DNA of 64,000 bases. Source: VRUE01 sp963714155. GTDB taxonomy: Bacteria > Actinomycetota > Thermoleophilia > Solirubrobacterales > 70-9. The position numbers were made by a program, and so were the translations under genes. The notes under the pieces are model-generated. The model worked only from the letters and a program-made list of their open reading frames with translations, was not told where the DNA came from and did no database searches. The stretch spans positions 744,001 to 808,000 of the forward strand of contig OY970236.1 in the NCBI GenBank assembly GCA_963714155.1. Direction: 5' to 3'. Shown here piece by piece: positions 16,433 through 25,024 of this stretch. Within the stretch, counting starts at the first letter, position 1. Every line of letters starts with the position of its first letter.

Positions 16433-17502
16433 GCCGGGGCGGAAGCCCAGCGCTCGGCGTTGGCCTCGTAGATCTCGCGCAGGATCTGCTCCAGGTCACG
16501 CCGCGGGCGCCAGCCGCCGTACTGCGAGCCGAACTCGTCGAGGTCGCTGATCCACCAACGGTGGTCGCCGACCCGCGCCTCATCGCCCATCTCCCACTGC
16601 AGCTCGCTCCCGGCGATCCGCTCACAGAGCGTGATCGCCTCCAGCATCGAGCAGGCGTTCTCGCGCCCCCCGCCGATGTTGTAGACGGCCGCCGCCTTGG
16701 GGTCGGCGTGAAAGAGCAGGAAGGCGTCGACGAGGTCGGCGGCGTGCACGTTGTCGCGGACCTGCTTGCCCTCGTAGCCGAAGACCGTGTACTTGTCGCC
16801 GGTCACGGTGCACTTCATCAAGTAGGCGAGGAAGCCATGCAGCTGGGCGCCGGCGTGGTTTGGCCCGGTGAGGCAGCCACCGCGGAAGCAGACCGTGGGC
16901 ATCTCGAAGTAGCGGCCGTACTCCTGCACCAGCAGGTCGGCCGCGGCCTTCGAGGCGCCGAAGAGCGAGTGCAGGGTCGAGTCGATCGACATCGTCGTGT
17001 CGATGCCGGGGAAGTAGGGATGGTCCGCGGGCAGCTCGAGCCTGGTCTCCAGCTCGACCAGGGGCAGCCGGTTTGGCGTGTCGCCGTAGACCTTGTTGGT
17101 CGAGGTGAAGATGAAGGTCGCCTCGGGGCAGTGCTGGCGGGTCGCCTCGAGCAGGTTGAGCGTGCCGTTGGCGTTGATACCGAAGTCGGCCTGCGGGTCG
17201 CTCGCCGCCCAGTCGTGAGAGGGCTGCGCGGCGGTGTGGACGACCAGCTCGATCTCCTTGCCCGCCTCGGCGAAGACGCCGTCGATCCCATCGGCATCGC
17301 GGATGTCGAGATCGACGGTACGGAAGGCGTCGAGCTCGCGGTTGAGTCGCTCGGTAACCGACGCGGTGGAAGCCGCCGGGCCGAAGAGCACCGCTCGCGT
17401 GTCGTTCTCGATCCCGATCACGTCGTAACCCGCCTCGACCAGGCGGGATGCGGACTCGGAGCCGATCAAGCCCCCGGAACCTGTGACTATCGCCTTTGGC
17501 AT
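16429..17502 (-). CDS. NAD-dependent epimerase, CDP-paratose/tyvelose 2-epimerase-like
   Basis: An extended SDR enzyme of 357 residues. It has the Rossmann motif TGSGGLIGS, VVHTAAQPSHDWA, the FTSTNKVYGDTPN motif that is distinctive of CDP-tyvelose/paratose 2-epimerases, FGASKAAADLL (here the catalytic Tyr of YxxxK is not obvious: the aligned motif reads FGASK), CFRGGCLTGPNHAGAQLHGFL and VFGYEGKQVRDNVHAADLV. The substitution of the usual Tyr is as seen in some relatives, so activity should be tested. ATG 17502 is the start. It overlaps the GT2 gene by 4 nt. A nucleotide-sugar epimerase role in a glycan pathway is likely; the exact nucleotide sugar is inferred. Confidence 0.82.
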   Translation of the reverse strand: MPKAIVTGSGGLIGSESASRLVEAGYDVIGIENDTRAVLFGPAASTASVTERLNRELDAFRTVDLDIRDADGIDGVFAEAGKEIELVVHTAAQPSHDWAASDPQADFGINANGTLNLLEATRQHCPEATFIFTSTNKVYGDTPNRLPLVELETRLELPADHPYFPGIDTTMSIDSTLHSLFGASKAAADLLVQEYGRYFEMPTVCFRGGCLTGPNHAGAQLHGFLAYLMKCTVTGDKYTVFGYEGKQVRDNVHAADLVDAFLLFHADPKAAAVYNIGGGRENACSMLEAITLCERIAGSELQWEMGDEARVGDHRWWISDLDEFGSQYGGWRPRRDLEQILREIYEANAERWASAPA

Positions 17503-17524
17503 CGTTTCTCGTTGCCCCCTTTGC

Positions 17525-18592
17525 CTATCGCTCGAAGCCCAGCGCTGCGCGCAGCTCGTCCTCGTGCGCGGCCGACCAGTCAAGCAGGTCGGCGAGCACG
17601 TCGCGAGGCGTACGGCGAGGGCGCCAAGAGGTTAGTGAGTACAGGTGCTCGCAGTCGCTGAGGTAGACGGGCACGTCGCCGGGCCGGTTCTCCGGCTCGA
17701 CCCCGATCGGCACCTCGTTGCCGGTCAGCTCGCGGCAGATCTGAGTCGTCTCCAGCAGCGAGAGGCTGCCCTCGCGGCCGCCGCCGACGTTGGCGACGAC
17801 GCCGCTCCAGCGCTCGGGATCGCCGAGCTGCTCGTCGACCAGGTCAACCAGGTCATCGACGTGGAGCAGGTCTCGCACCTGCTTGCCCGAGCCGCCGTAG
17901 CCGATGTAGGAGAGCGGCCGGCCGAAGCGGTGGCTGAGCAGCCACCAGGAGAAGACGCCCTGGTCGACCTTGCCCATCTGCCAGGGGCCGGCGACGACGC
18001 CGCAGCGGTTGGTCACCGCGCGCAGGCCGAAGGCATCGGCGTACTCCTCGATCAGGTGCTCGGCGGCGAGCTTGGTGGCGCCGTAGAGGGTGCGGGCGCC
18101 GGCCATCGGGAAGCCCTCCGAGATTCCCGCCGGCCCAGCGCCGGCGACGGGCTGCTCGGCGGCCAGCTCGAGGCGCGTCTCGGCCTCCTCCAGCTCCAGC
18201 TGCAGCTGCGGCGCCACCGGGTAGACGCGGCTGGTCGAGAGGAAGACGAGGAAGGCATCTTCGGTCCGCGCCCGCTCGAGGCAGTTGAAGGCGCCGACGA
18301 GGTTCGTCTGCACTGAGTAGGAGGTATCAGCGGCGCTGGCCAGGACCGAGGGCTCGGCCGAGCACTCGACCATCGCCGCGAACTCGCCGGCGGCGGCAAG
18401 ATCGGTGGGCTCGCGCACGTCACCGTGGACGAACTCGACCCCGGCCTCGCGCAGCCGCGAGAGGTTGAGCTCGGAGCCGCGCCGCATCAGGTTGTCGAGG
18501 GCGACGATCTGCCAATCGCGGTGGCGCTCGGCGAGCGCCACCGCGAGGTTGCCGCCGACGAAGCCGGCGCCGCCTGTGATTAGAACCCGCAC
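17525..18592 (-). CDS. NAD-dependent nucleotide-sugar epimerase/dehydratase
   Basis: A second extended SDR enzyme (355 aa) beginning VLITGGAGFVGGNLAVALAER. It shows HGDVREP, the STSRVYPVAP substrate region, YGATKLAAEHLIEEY with an intact YxxxK, NRCGVVAGPWQMGKVDQGVFSWWL, GYGGSGKQVRDLLHVDDLVDLV and VANVGGGREGSLSLLE. It is similar in plan to the adjacent gene and probably arose from the same family. The GTG start at 18592 places the glycine-rich loop right at the N-terminus. It lies 22 nt upstream of the next epimerase, in the same operon, and is divergent from the membrane protein gene at 18664. The substrate is unknown. Confidence 0.82.
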   Translation of the reverse strand: MRVLITGGAGFVGGNLAVALAERHRDWQIVALDNLMRRGSELNLSRLREAGVEFVHGDVREPTDLAAAGEFAAMVECSAEPSVLASAADTSYSVQTNLVGAFNCLERARTEDAFLVFLSTSRVYPVAPQLQLELEEAETRLELAAEQPVAGAGPAGISEGFPMAGARTLYGATKLAAEHLIEEYADAFGLRAVTNRCGVVAGPWQMGKVDQGVFSWWLLSHRFGRPLSYIGYGGSGKQVRDLLHVDDLVDLVDEQLGDPERWSGVVANVGGGREGSLSLLETTQICRELTGNEVPIGVEPENRPGDVPVYLSDCEHLYSLTSWRPRRTPRDVLADLLDWSAAHEDELRAALGFER

Positions 18593-18663
18593 GCGGGCAT
18601 GCGCTCGAAGTGCACGGCGGCAAAGATATAGGTGGCCGCCCCTGGCTATATGTTGAGCGGCCG

Positions 18664-20625
18664 GTGGACGAGGCAGGCCCCGCGCCCCAGACGAGAACGC
18701 CTCCCCTCGGCGGCGCGGTGCGCTGGGCGGCGGGGCACCCGGTGGCCCTCGCCACGATCGCCTACGCCACGGTTGCGCTGGTCGCGAGCGTGGCGGCATT
18801 CGTCGCGCTCTTCTCCGGGTTCGCCTTCTACGACGACGAGGGCACCCTGCTGATTGCGGTCAAGGCGTTCGCCGAGGGTCAGGCGCTTTACCGCGACATC
18901 TACGCCGCCTATGGCCCGTTCTTCTTCGACGTCTTCGGCGGCTTCTTCGCCCTCACCGGCATCGCCGTGACCAACGACGCGAGCCGCTTGCTGGTCGGCG
19001 TCGTCTGGATTGCGACCAGCGTGCTGTTCGGGCTCGGCGCCCAACGCCTGAGCGGGCGCCTGCTGCTGGGCGTCGCCGGCATGGTCGTCGCCTTCGCCGC
19101 ACTCGGGGTGCTCGCTGCCGAGCCGATGCACCCGCAGGTGATGATCGCCCCGCTGCTTGCCGGCATCACCCTGCTCGTCGCCTCGGGGCCCACGAAGCGG
19201 GTTGCCTGGGCCGGGGCGGCGACCGGCGCCCTGCTCGGCGGCCTCGTCCTGACCAAGATCAACGTCGGCGGCTACGCCGCGATCGCCGCGATCGCGGCGG
19301 CGCTGCTGACCTGGGAGCCGTTGCGGCGCCTGCGTTGGCTGCGCGGGCTCACGGTCGCCGGGCTGCTCGTCCTCCCCGTCGTCGTCATGTATCCCGATCT
19401 GAGCGAGGACTGGGTGCGCCAGCTGGCAGCGCTGGAGGTCCTCAGCCTGGCCGCCGTGGCGATTGCCGCCCACACCGTCCGCTCCGTGCCAGGCGAGTCC
19501 TCGGCGACGCTGCGGCGCTGGCTCCTGGCCGCGCTCGCGGGCGGCGTCGCGGCGCTGGTGGCGATTCTCGCCCTTCTGGTGCTGACCGGGCCAACCGTCT
19601 CGCAGGCCTACGACGGGATCGTCACCCAGGGGCTAAAGCTGCGCAGCGTCTTCATGATCCCGCTCGAAGCTCCGGCAGCGGCGATTGATTGGGGCATCGT
19701 CGCGGTTGTTGTTGCCGGCCTCGTGGTCTGGCTGCGGCGGGCGGAGGCCGGACCGCCGACGATCTGGCCGGGCCTCCTCCGCGTCGTTGCCGGGGTCGCG
19801 ACCTGGTTCACGGTTGCCGCCGTCGCGCCGCTCTCGATCGGTCCGCCAGGCAACTACATCGCCCTGCCGATGACGCTTGCCTGGGTCGCTGCCCTGGCCC
19901 CGGCCGGCAGCGCCGAGCCTCCCTATCGCCGCTTCGCGCGCGTCTTCCTGCCGCTGCTGGCGGTCTGCCAGACGCTGCAGGCCTACCCGGTCGCCGGCAG
20001 CCAGGTCCGCATCGCCTCGGTCACCTTCGTCGCCCTTGGCGCGGTCTGCCTCGCCGACGGCCTCGGCCAGTTGCGCGCCTGGAGTGCGGCGAGCGGCTGG
20101 GAGGCTCCCCGCTTCCAGGCGGTCAGCACCGCCGCGGCGCTGGCGATCACTGCCGTCCTTGGCTACCACGCGATCCTCTCCCCGGCCGCGAACGGCCTGG
20201 TCGCCTATCGCAACAACCCGACGCTGCGCCTGCCGGGTGCCGAAATACTGCACATCCCCCAAACCCAGAACGAAGAATACGTGCGGCTTGTCGACCTCAT
20301 CCACGAGCACCGCTGCACCGCCTTCATCGGCTTCCCCAACCTCGACAGTCTCTACCTCTGGTCGGGAGTCGAACCGCCGAAGCCCAACCCCCCCGGTGCC
20401 TGGCCGATCGTGCTGCCGCTCGACCAGCAGCAGCGCGTGGTCGATCAGATGAAGGCCTCTCCTCGCCCCTGCGCGATCCGCAACGACGGGCTCGCCGAGG
20501 GTGCCTGGCTGCACGGAACGCCGCCGGAGGAGAGCGATCCCCTGGTCGGCTACATCTTCAACGACTTCCGGACCGTTGACGAGGTCGGCGAATTCCAGTT
20601 CATGGTCGCCAAGCAAGGCGCCTGA
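18664..20625 (+). CDS. Polytopic membrane protein, GT-C-like glycosyltransferase candidate
   Basis: About 650 residues with some twelve or more hydrophobic segments and a soluble C-terminal region of about 130 residues. The first extracytoplasmic loop has an acidic FAFYDDEGTLLIAVKAFAEGQALYRDIYAAYGPFFF stretch, the usual GT-C signature region (Asp-Asp or Asp-Glu after TM1). The GTG at 18664 is the likely start. An in-frame GTG at 18610 would leave only 17 nt to the divergent epimerase start. Probably an ArnT/PMT-type enzyme using a polyprenyl-phosphate sugar, but no acceptor can be deduced. The 3' end overlaps the convergent flippase gene by 26 nt. Confidence 0.72.
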   Translation: MDEAGPAPQTRTPPLGGAVRWAAGHPVALATIAYATVALVASVAAFVALFSGFAFYDDEGTLLIAVKAFAEGQALYRDIYAAYGPFFFDVFGGFFALTGIAVTNDASRLLVGVVWIATSVLFGLGAQRLSGRLLLGVAGMVVAFAALGVLAAEPMHPQVMIAPLLAGITLLVASGPTKRVAWAGAATGALLGGLVLTKINVGGYAAIAAIAAALLTWEPLRRLRWLRGLTVAGLLVLPVVVMYPDLSEDWVRQLAALEVLSLAAVAIAAHTVRSVPGESSATLRRWLLAALAGGVAALVAILALLVLTGPTVSQAYDGIVTQGLKLRSVFMIPLEAPAAAIDWGIVAVVVAGLVVWLRRAEAGPPTIWPGLLRVVAGVATWFTVAAVAPLSIGPPGNYIALPMTLAWVAALAPAGSAEPPYRRFARVFLPLLAVCQTLQAYPVAGSQVRIASVTFVALGAVCLADGLGQLRAWSAASGWEAPRFQAVSTAAALAITAVLGYHAILSPAANGLVAYRNNPTLRLPGAEILHIPQTQNEEYVRLVDLIHEHRCTAFIGFPNLDSLYLWSGVEPPKPNPPGAWPIVLPLDQQQRVVDQMKASPRPCAIRNDGLAEGAWLHGTPPEESDPLVGYIFNDFRTVDEVGEFQFMVAKQGA

Positions 20626-22072
20626 GCCGCGGCGGCACCATTGGTCGCGCAATCCGCAGGGCGGCTCGCAGGTCGGGGCGCATCAGCCACAGACCCAGGC
20701 CACTCCATACCGCTGTGACGAGGCCAAGTCGGCCAATCAGCCCAAGCCAGTCTTCCGGCAGGGGGGCCAGGTAGCCGAGGCCCGCGGCGAGTGCGCCGAT
20801 CACCAGGGCACGTACCACCGGCGCGGCAGCGGTCCTCATCTCCCGTTCGGTGTGCGCCGCCAGCATCGCCGCGTTCACGGCTGCGCTCACCGTGGTCGCG
20901 ATGCCCACCCCGGCGGCGCCCAGGCCCGGCACGGCGGCGATCCCGACCGCGGCCATCACGATCGCCGAGCCGATGACGGCGGCGATCGGCCCGCCGGGCC
21001 GGCCCTGGGAAAGGGCGAGCCCGACCATCGCCGGGATCGCGCTGGCGGCGAGCAGCACGCCGGGTGAGCTGGTGAGGACGACGTCGACGGTCTCCAGCCA
21101 GCGGTCGCCGAGCAGCACTTCGACCAGGGTGTGCGAGGCACCGGCAAGGAGCGCCAGAGGCAGGCTGGCGAGCACGGCCGAGAGCGCCGCCGCCCGCGCC
21201 GCCCGCTGCGGCCGCTCCTGAGCAGAGCGCGACAGCGCCGGGAAGGACACGCGCTGCACGGCCGAGGCCAGCGCCGCCGGGAAGGCGAAGAGCCGGGTGG
21301 CCATCGCGTAGAAGCCGGTCACCGACGTTCCCGCGATCGCCGTGACCAGGGTGACGAAGCCCAGGCCGCGGGCGAGGACCAGCACCTGGAGGGCGCTGGC
21401 ACGGAGGCCGAAGTGGGCGAGGGCCCGCACCACGCCGAGGTCGAGGGAGAGCCCCGCGCCCGGCCGGTGCAGGGTGCGGACGGTGAGCAGGCCGGCCGCT
21501 GCCGCCGCCGGCACCCCGCCGGCGAGGCTGTAGGCGCCGAGGCCGGCCAGGGCGCCGGCGAGGGCGAAGGCGTTGAAGGCGAGGGTCTCCGCCGTCTCGA
21601 CGATGGCGACGCGGCCGAAGCGCAGGTGGCGCTCGAGCAGGACCATCGGCACCGCGCGCAGGGCGTAGAGCGGCACCGCGATTGCGGTGACGGCAATCAC
21701 CCCGAGGGCGTCGCCGTGCACCCCGGCCGCGGGAAGGCCGGCGAGGGCGATGGCGGCGGTCAGGGCGAAGAAGGCCAGCCCAGTGGCGAAGAGGAAGCCG
21801 CTGACGGCGCGCTGCTGGGGCGGCGAGGGGTCCTCGTCCTGGCGGATCAGGGCGGCGCTGAGCCCGGCCCCGCTGGTCACCTGGGCAACAGCCTGGATTG
21901 CCGCCGCCAGGGCGAAGAGCCCGTAGTCGGCCGGGGAGAGGAGGCGGGCGAGGACCAGGGTGACGCCGGCGGTGAGCAGCTGCAGCAGCAGCGTGCGGCT
22001 GACCAGGATGCCGACGCCGCGGGCGGCGTGAGTTCCTAGTGAATGAGCTTCGTGGCCATGCATGGGTAACAA
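20600..22072 (-). CDS. Wzx-type polysaccharide flippase (MOP superfamily)
   Basis: A 490-residue protein with 12-14 predicted membrane helices. The N-terminal motif AARGVGILVSRTLLLQLLTAGVTLVLARLLSPADYGLFALA and the following GLSAALIRQDE are typical of Wzx/RfbX/MOP-family lipid-linked oligosaccharide flippases. It is clearly paralogous to the flippase at 32398-33789, with the same motif order. It would move undecaprenyl-linked repeat units across the membrane. Two ATGs (22072 and 22063) could start it. It sits at the boundary where base composition falls on the 5' side. Confidence 0.85.
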   Translation of the reverse strand: MLPMHGHEAHSLGTHAARGVGILVSRTLLLQLLTAGVTLVLARLLSPADYGLFALAAAIQAVAQVTSGAGLSAALIRQDEDPSPPQQRAVSGFLFATGLAFFALTAAIALAGLPAAGVHGDALGVIAVTAIAVPLYALRAVPMVLLERHLRFGRVAIVETAETLAFNAFALAGALAGLGAYSLAGGVPAAAAAGLLTVRTLHRPGAGLSLDLGVVRALAHFGLRASALQVLVLARGLGFVTLVTAIAGTSVTGFYAMATRLFAFPAALASAVQRVSFPALSRSAQERPQRAARAAALSAVLASLPLALLAGASHTLVEVLLGDRWLETVDVVLTSSPGVLLAASAIPAMVGLALSQGRPGGPIAAVIGSAIVMAAVGIAAVPGLGAAGVGIATTVSAAVNAAMLAAHTEREMRTAAAPVVRALVIGALAAGLGYLAPLPEDWLGLIGRLGLVTAVWSGLGLWLMRPDLRAALRIARPMVPPRLRRLAWRP

Positions 22073-22148
22073 CCGAAGTCTCGGATATAGTCCTCGGCTC
22101 GGTGGGCACCCATCGAATCAGCTTGAGGCAATAGGTGCAGTATCAAGC

Positions 22149-22838
22149 ATGACCGTCATATCCACAAAACAGGTCACGACCGGAACACCCGAGGATGGCC
22201 GCGCGGCATCCCCGGCCAAGAGATTCCTCCGAAAAGTGGTACCCACGTCTGCTCGTAGGAATCTCCGAGTGGTCCAGTGGCGACTGCGAGGTAGTCCGAC
22301 GCCTCCGCCGCACTACTTCAAGCAGCAGACCCTTAAAAAAGTTGCTCGAAAGTATGAACTTCGCGACCTCGTAGAGACCGGAACCTTCCTTGGCGACATG
22401 CTTGCCGCAATGCGGGACAGCTTCGACAGCCTAACCTCGATCGAGCTATCCGAGGAACTTCATGCCCGGGCTGTTCAAAGGTTTGCTGGAGACGACAAGA
22501 TCACCTTGCTACAGGGCGACAGTAAGGATCGGATCTCCGAGGTTTCCAAGGTACTAGATAGACCTACCTTGTTCTGGCTCGACGCTCATTACTCTGGGTC
22601 ATGGCATGCTGAGTTCGAGGAGACGGCTGGCGGTGATAGAGATAATCCCATCTATGCTGAGCTCGAAGCTGTTTTTGAAAGGGGAATCGATCACGCTGTC
22701 TTGATCGATGATGCACGTCTATTTAACGGGAAAGAAGGCTGGCCTATTCTCACTGATGTATGTCTCTTTGTGAAAGAACGGCAGCCGACGAAGAAGATTC
22801 ATATCGAACACGACATAGTGCGCATTCTTCCTCGCTAG
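22149..22838 (+). CDS. Class I SAM-dependent methyltransferase-like protein
   Basis: The 229-residue protein has a Rossmann-type methyltransferase pattern: VETGTFLGDMLAAM (motif I region), LTSIELSEELHARAVQRF (acidic end of strand 2), ITLLQGDSKDRI, and LFWLDAHYSGSWHAE, followed by HAVLIDDARLF. This resembles small-molecule or sugar methyltransferases found in glycan clusters. ATG 22149 is preferred over an upstream in-frame ATG at 22062 because that extension overlaps the divergent flippase start. Codon use is less GC-rich than its left-hand neighbours; this is the first gene of the AT-richer island. It overlaps the convergent gene by 4 nt. Confidence 0.7.
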   Translation: MTVISTKQVTTGTPEDGRAASPAKRFLRKVVPTSARRNLRVVQWRLRGSPTPPPHYFKQQTLKKVARKYELRDLVETGTFLGDMLAAMRDSFDSLTSIELSEELHARAVQRFAGDDKITLLQGDSKDRISEVSKVLDRPTLFWLDAHYSGSWHAEFEETAGGDRDNPIYAELEAVFERGIDHAVLIDDARLFNGKEGWPILTDVCLFVKERQPTKKIHIEHDIVRILPR

Positions 22839-23380
22839 TTAGTGATCAGCTCCTCGACTCTAATTAGCTTTTTTCCACCTAGGGCATAAGTACCGTTAGC
22901 AGTCGCGATTGTCACGGCGCGCCCACCCAGTGGACGAAGGCGAACTGCCTTTATCCAGTCAGGAACAATACCGATGACCAGGAATTGAGTTGGGCGACCA
23001 TGCTCGTTTCCGATTCCTATCCCGAGTGAAACCCCGGCGCGCAGCGCATCTCTCATAGTGCTACAGGAAATTGCGGCGCTGCTCGCGTGAATAATGCAGA
23101 GCATTTTGTGCTGCTTCGTAACCCAGATGCCACCGCCGCCATAGGTACTACTGAAGTGACCTGTCGTAAATCTTGGTTGGACCTTAGATCTGGCGAAGTT
23201 CCGAGCGAGGGTCTGCATCAATCGACCCGGAAGGCGATGCTGGGGGAGTCTCAAAGCGGCAAACGATTTAGCAAGCGGCTTTCCTTCTCCGCTATGAGAT
23301 GAGACTTGTGGCTCAACAAGTAGCAAGCCGCAGATAACCGCTAGGAAAATCGCAAGAGATATGGCAGTAAGGCGAAGCAT
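22835..23380 (-). CDS. Secreted or membrane-anchored protein of unknown function
   Basis: The 181-residue protein starts with a strongly hydrophobic segment (about residues 3-22) that looks like a signal peptide or anchor. The mature part has two cysteines in MLCIIHASSAAISCSTM, likely an exported disulphide, and a FSSTYGGGGIWVTKQH turn. The C-terminal half (VIGIVPDWIKAVRL, ATANGTYAL) is beta-rich. I do not recognise the family. It follows the lectin gene on the same strand, separated by a strong hairpin, and may be transcribed separately. Confidence 0.6.
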   Translation of the reverse strand: MLRLTAISLAIFLAVICGLLLVEPQVSSHSGEGKPLAKSFAALRLPQHRLPGRLMQTLARNFARSKVQPRFTTGHFSSTYGGGGIWVTKQHKMLCIIHASSAAISCSTMRDALRAGVSLGIGIGNEHGRPTQFLVIGIVPDWIKAVRLRPLGGRAVTIATANGTYALGGKKLIRVEELITN

Positions 23381-23391
23381 GGCGGAAAATT

Positions 23392-23435
23392 GTCCTGGCC
23401 AGCCAAGTTGCGGTGCAATCTTGGCTGGCCAGGAC
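23392..23435 (-). terminator. 16-bp perfect hairpin after the lectin gene
   Basis: Arms at 23392-23407 and 23420-23435 are exact reverse complements with a 12-nt loop. The hairpin lies 45 nt beyond the stop of the lectin gene and before the start of the next minus-strand gene. There is no strong U tract. Probable transcription terminator. Confidence 0.6.
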
Positions 23436-23479
23436 GAACTATTAGGTGGGTAGCGAGCGTAGACCTACGACGTGGATAT

Positions 23480-24739
23480 CTATTCCCACCACCAGTGAAC
23501 TAGATTGCCGCTTGAGTTGAGGCCAACGATGTCGTGTCGGCCAGACCGAGGCGAATTGGCACCAGGGGAGGAATAGAGCGAATACTGCCCCGTAAAGCCC
23601 CAGTCGGTCCATTTGGAGCCGGTCCACCACTTCTGCCACAGGCCGTTGTCGGTTCCCCGCATCCACACGTCGTAATTCCCTGGTTTCCAACTCGACATAT
23701 CAGGGATGCCTTGTGCGATTCCTCCAAAGTTCTCGGAGTACCATCCAGACGAGTAATAGAGGTGATAGACGCTGTTATTGGACGCACGTCCGACGACATC
23801 GACCCGGTTGCCTCCGGAGCCTACAGCGCTAACACCGGACACTACGGAACCCGAGGTCCCGAGCGTTTCCCAGCCGGCCCATGTTGAGCCGTTGAACCAA
23901 CGATGCGCTATGGAGCCATTCGGCGACCGGCCAAAAATATCCAACTTACTAGCTTCGGTTGAAGCTATATCTGGCTCGTCCGTAATTTCGCCTCCTAGGT
24001 TCTCACTTTGCCAGGATGAACCATTCCAATACCAGTGGAGGAGGGTGTTATCAGTGGCCCGCGCCACTATGTCTACGCGATTAGGGCCCCAAGATACACA
24101 ACCCGGACCTGACGCAAGTTTGCCGCCGAGGCTTTCCCAGCTACTCCAAGACCCGACATGCCAATCCCAGTATCTATGCCAGAGTGCATTGTCTGTACCA
24201 CGGGCAACAATCTCGAAATGCCCGCCATCGCCCCAGGAACAAATATCTGGATCTGAAACGAAAGTTCCACCCATATTCTCACTATGCCAGCTTGGCGAAG
24301 GTGGGGGTGGTGGCGGGGGCGGAGAGCTTTCCGGCGTGTAATAGGCGACTGCATAGACGGTGTTATCGCCATAGCCATTATTCTTAATAGTGGCAGCATC
24401 ATAGACGCCTGGCAGAGGATTATAGACGCCGTCGCCTCCAAAACCCGAGCACTTCGGTGTCCCGGAAGTCCATCCTTCGACGCAAACTGAATGCTGGGAG
24501 CCGCTACCGTAAATTGCGTTCAGGTGCGCATAACCCCCAGGGCTATTGCAAATGGAGCTGGCGCCACCACCGCTTTTACTTTTTAGGGTGACTCCCCAGC
24601 AAAATTTGTTTTCTTCAAATGCATTTGCGTGCGTTGAAAACGTCATGAGCGCAATCAGACTGAGTCCAATGGCGAGACCTGTGTATCGCGCAAGAGGGCG
24701 GTGCCTAGCCCCCTGCCAAGAGCTGATAAGCCAACTCAC
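23480..24739 (-). CDS. Secreted PLL/DUF346-like beta-propeller lectin
   Basis: After a signal peptide (hydrophobic core about residues 22-38, ending AHANA-like) comes a small Cys-containing domain (about 40-135; WGVTLKSKSGGGASSIC, SVCVEGWTSGTPKCSG), a run of eight prolines, and six repeats of about 45 residues. Each repeat follows W-x-S/W-E-x-L/M-G-G ... P-D-x-x-S-W ... x-D-I-V-A-R-G-T-D-N-x-L-x-H-x-Y-W, like the tectonin/DUF346 propellers of Photorhabdus PLL lectins, which bind fucose. The GTG at 24739 is chosen because a perfect AGGAGG lies 6 nt upstream. A fucose-binding role is inferred, though gmd and GDP-fucose synthase genes lie nearby. Confidence 0.78.
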   Translation of the reverse strand: MSWLISSWQGARHRPLARYTGLAIGLSLIALMTFSTHANAFEENKFCWGVTLKSKSGGGASSICNSPGGYAHLNAIYGSGSQHSVCVEGWTSGTPKCSGFGGDGVYNPLPGVYDAATIKNNGYGDNTVYAVAYYTPESSPPPPPPPPSPSWHSENMGGTFVSDPDICSWGDGGHFEIVARGTDNALWHRYWDWHVGSWSSWESLGGKLASGPGCVSWGPNRVDIVARATDNTLLHWYWNGSSWQSENLGGEITDEPDIASTEASKLDIFGRSPNGSIAHRWFNGSTWAGWETLGTSGSVVSGVSAVGSGGNRVDVVGRASNNSVYHLYYSSGWYSENFGGIAQGIPDMSSWKPGNYDVWMRGTDNGLWQKWWTGSKWTDWGFTGQYSLYSSPGANSPRSGRHDIVGLNSSGNLVHWWWE

Positions 24740-25024
24740 AGTTTGCCTCCTAGATAGATTCGAACGAGCTTCGTACAAAGAGGAGATCCTTAACGCTAAG
24801 GACTTAGCGCGCTACCTCAGTCTGTGAAGGCGAGCGCCGGGAAATGCACAGAGTGAGAAGTGTGCTTATGGGCGCGCCGGCATGGATCATTGATCCTGAC
24901 CAGGGTTGGTATTCTGACCCTTGACCGCCGCGGTCAGCTTGGAAGGAATGCGCCGACGTGAGGGCTTGTGCCGTCGGCCCGGTATCCGCGCGGATGTGGG
25001 CCAACCTTTCTCGGCCCAAGAAAC
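24740..25024. other. Intergenic region with three short palindromes
   Basis: This gap separates the lectin start from the PucR-gene stop, both on the minus strand. It holds CGCTAA-ggac-TTAGCG at 24794-24809, GGATCA-T-TGATCC at 24884-24896 and GACCGC-C-GCGGTC at 24923-24935. The last is nearest the PucR stop and could help end that transcript; the first lies close to the lectin start and could be an operator. No gene is apparent. Confidence 0.4.

Noticed and set aside
15702..16625. N-terminal extension of the GT87 frame into the GT2 gene
   Set aside because: Arg/Pro/Gly-rich text antisense-like in composition; the ATGA junction at 15698-15701 gives the real start.
24750..24770. GTTCGAATC word resembling a tRNA T-loop (minus strand)
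   Set aside because: No cloverleaf can be formed around it; it lies in the leader of the lectin gene.
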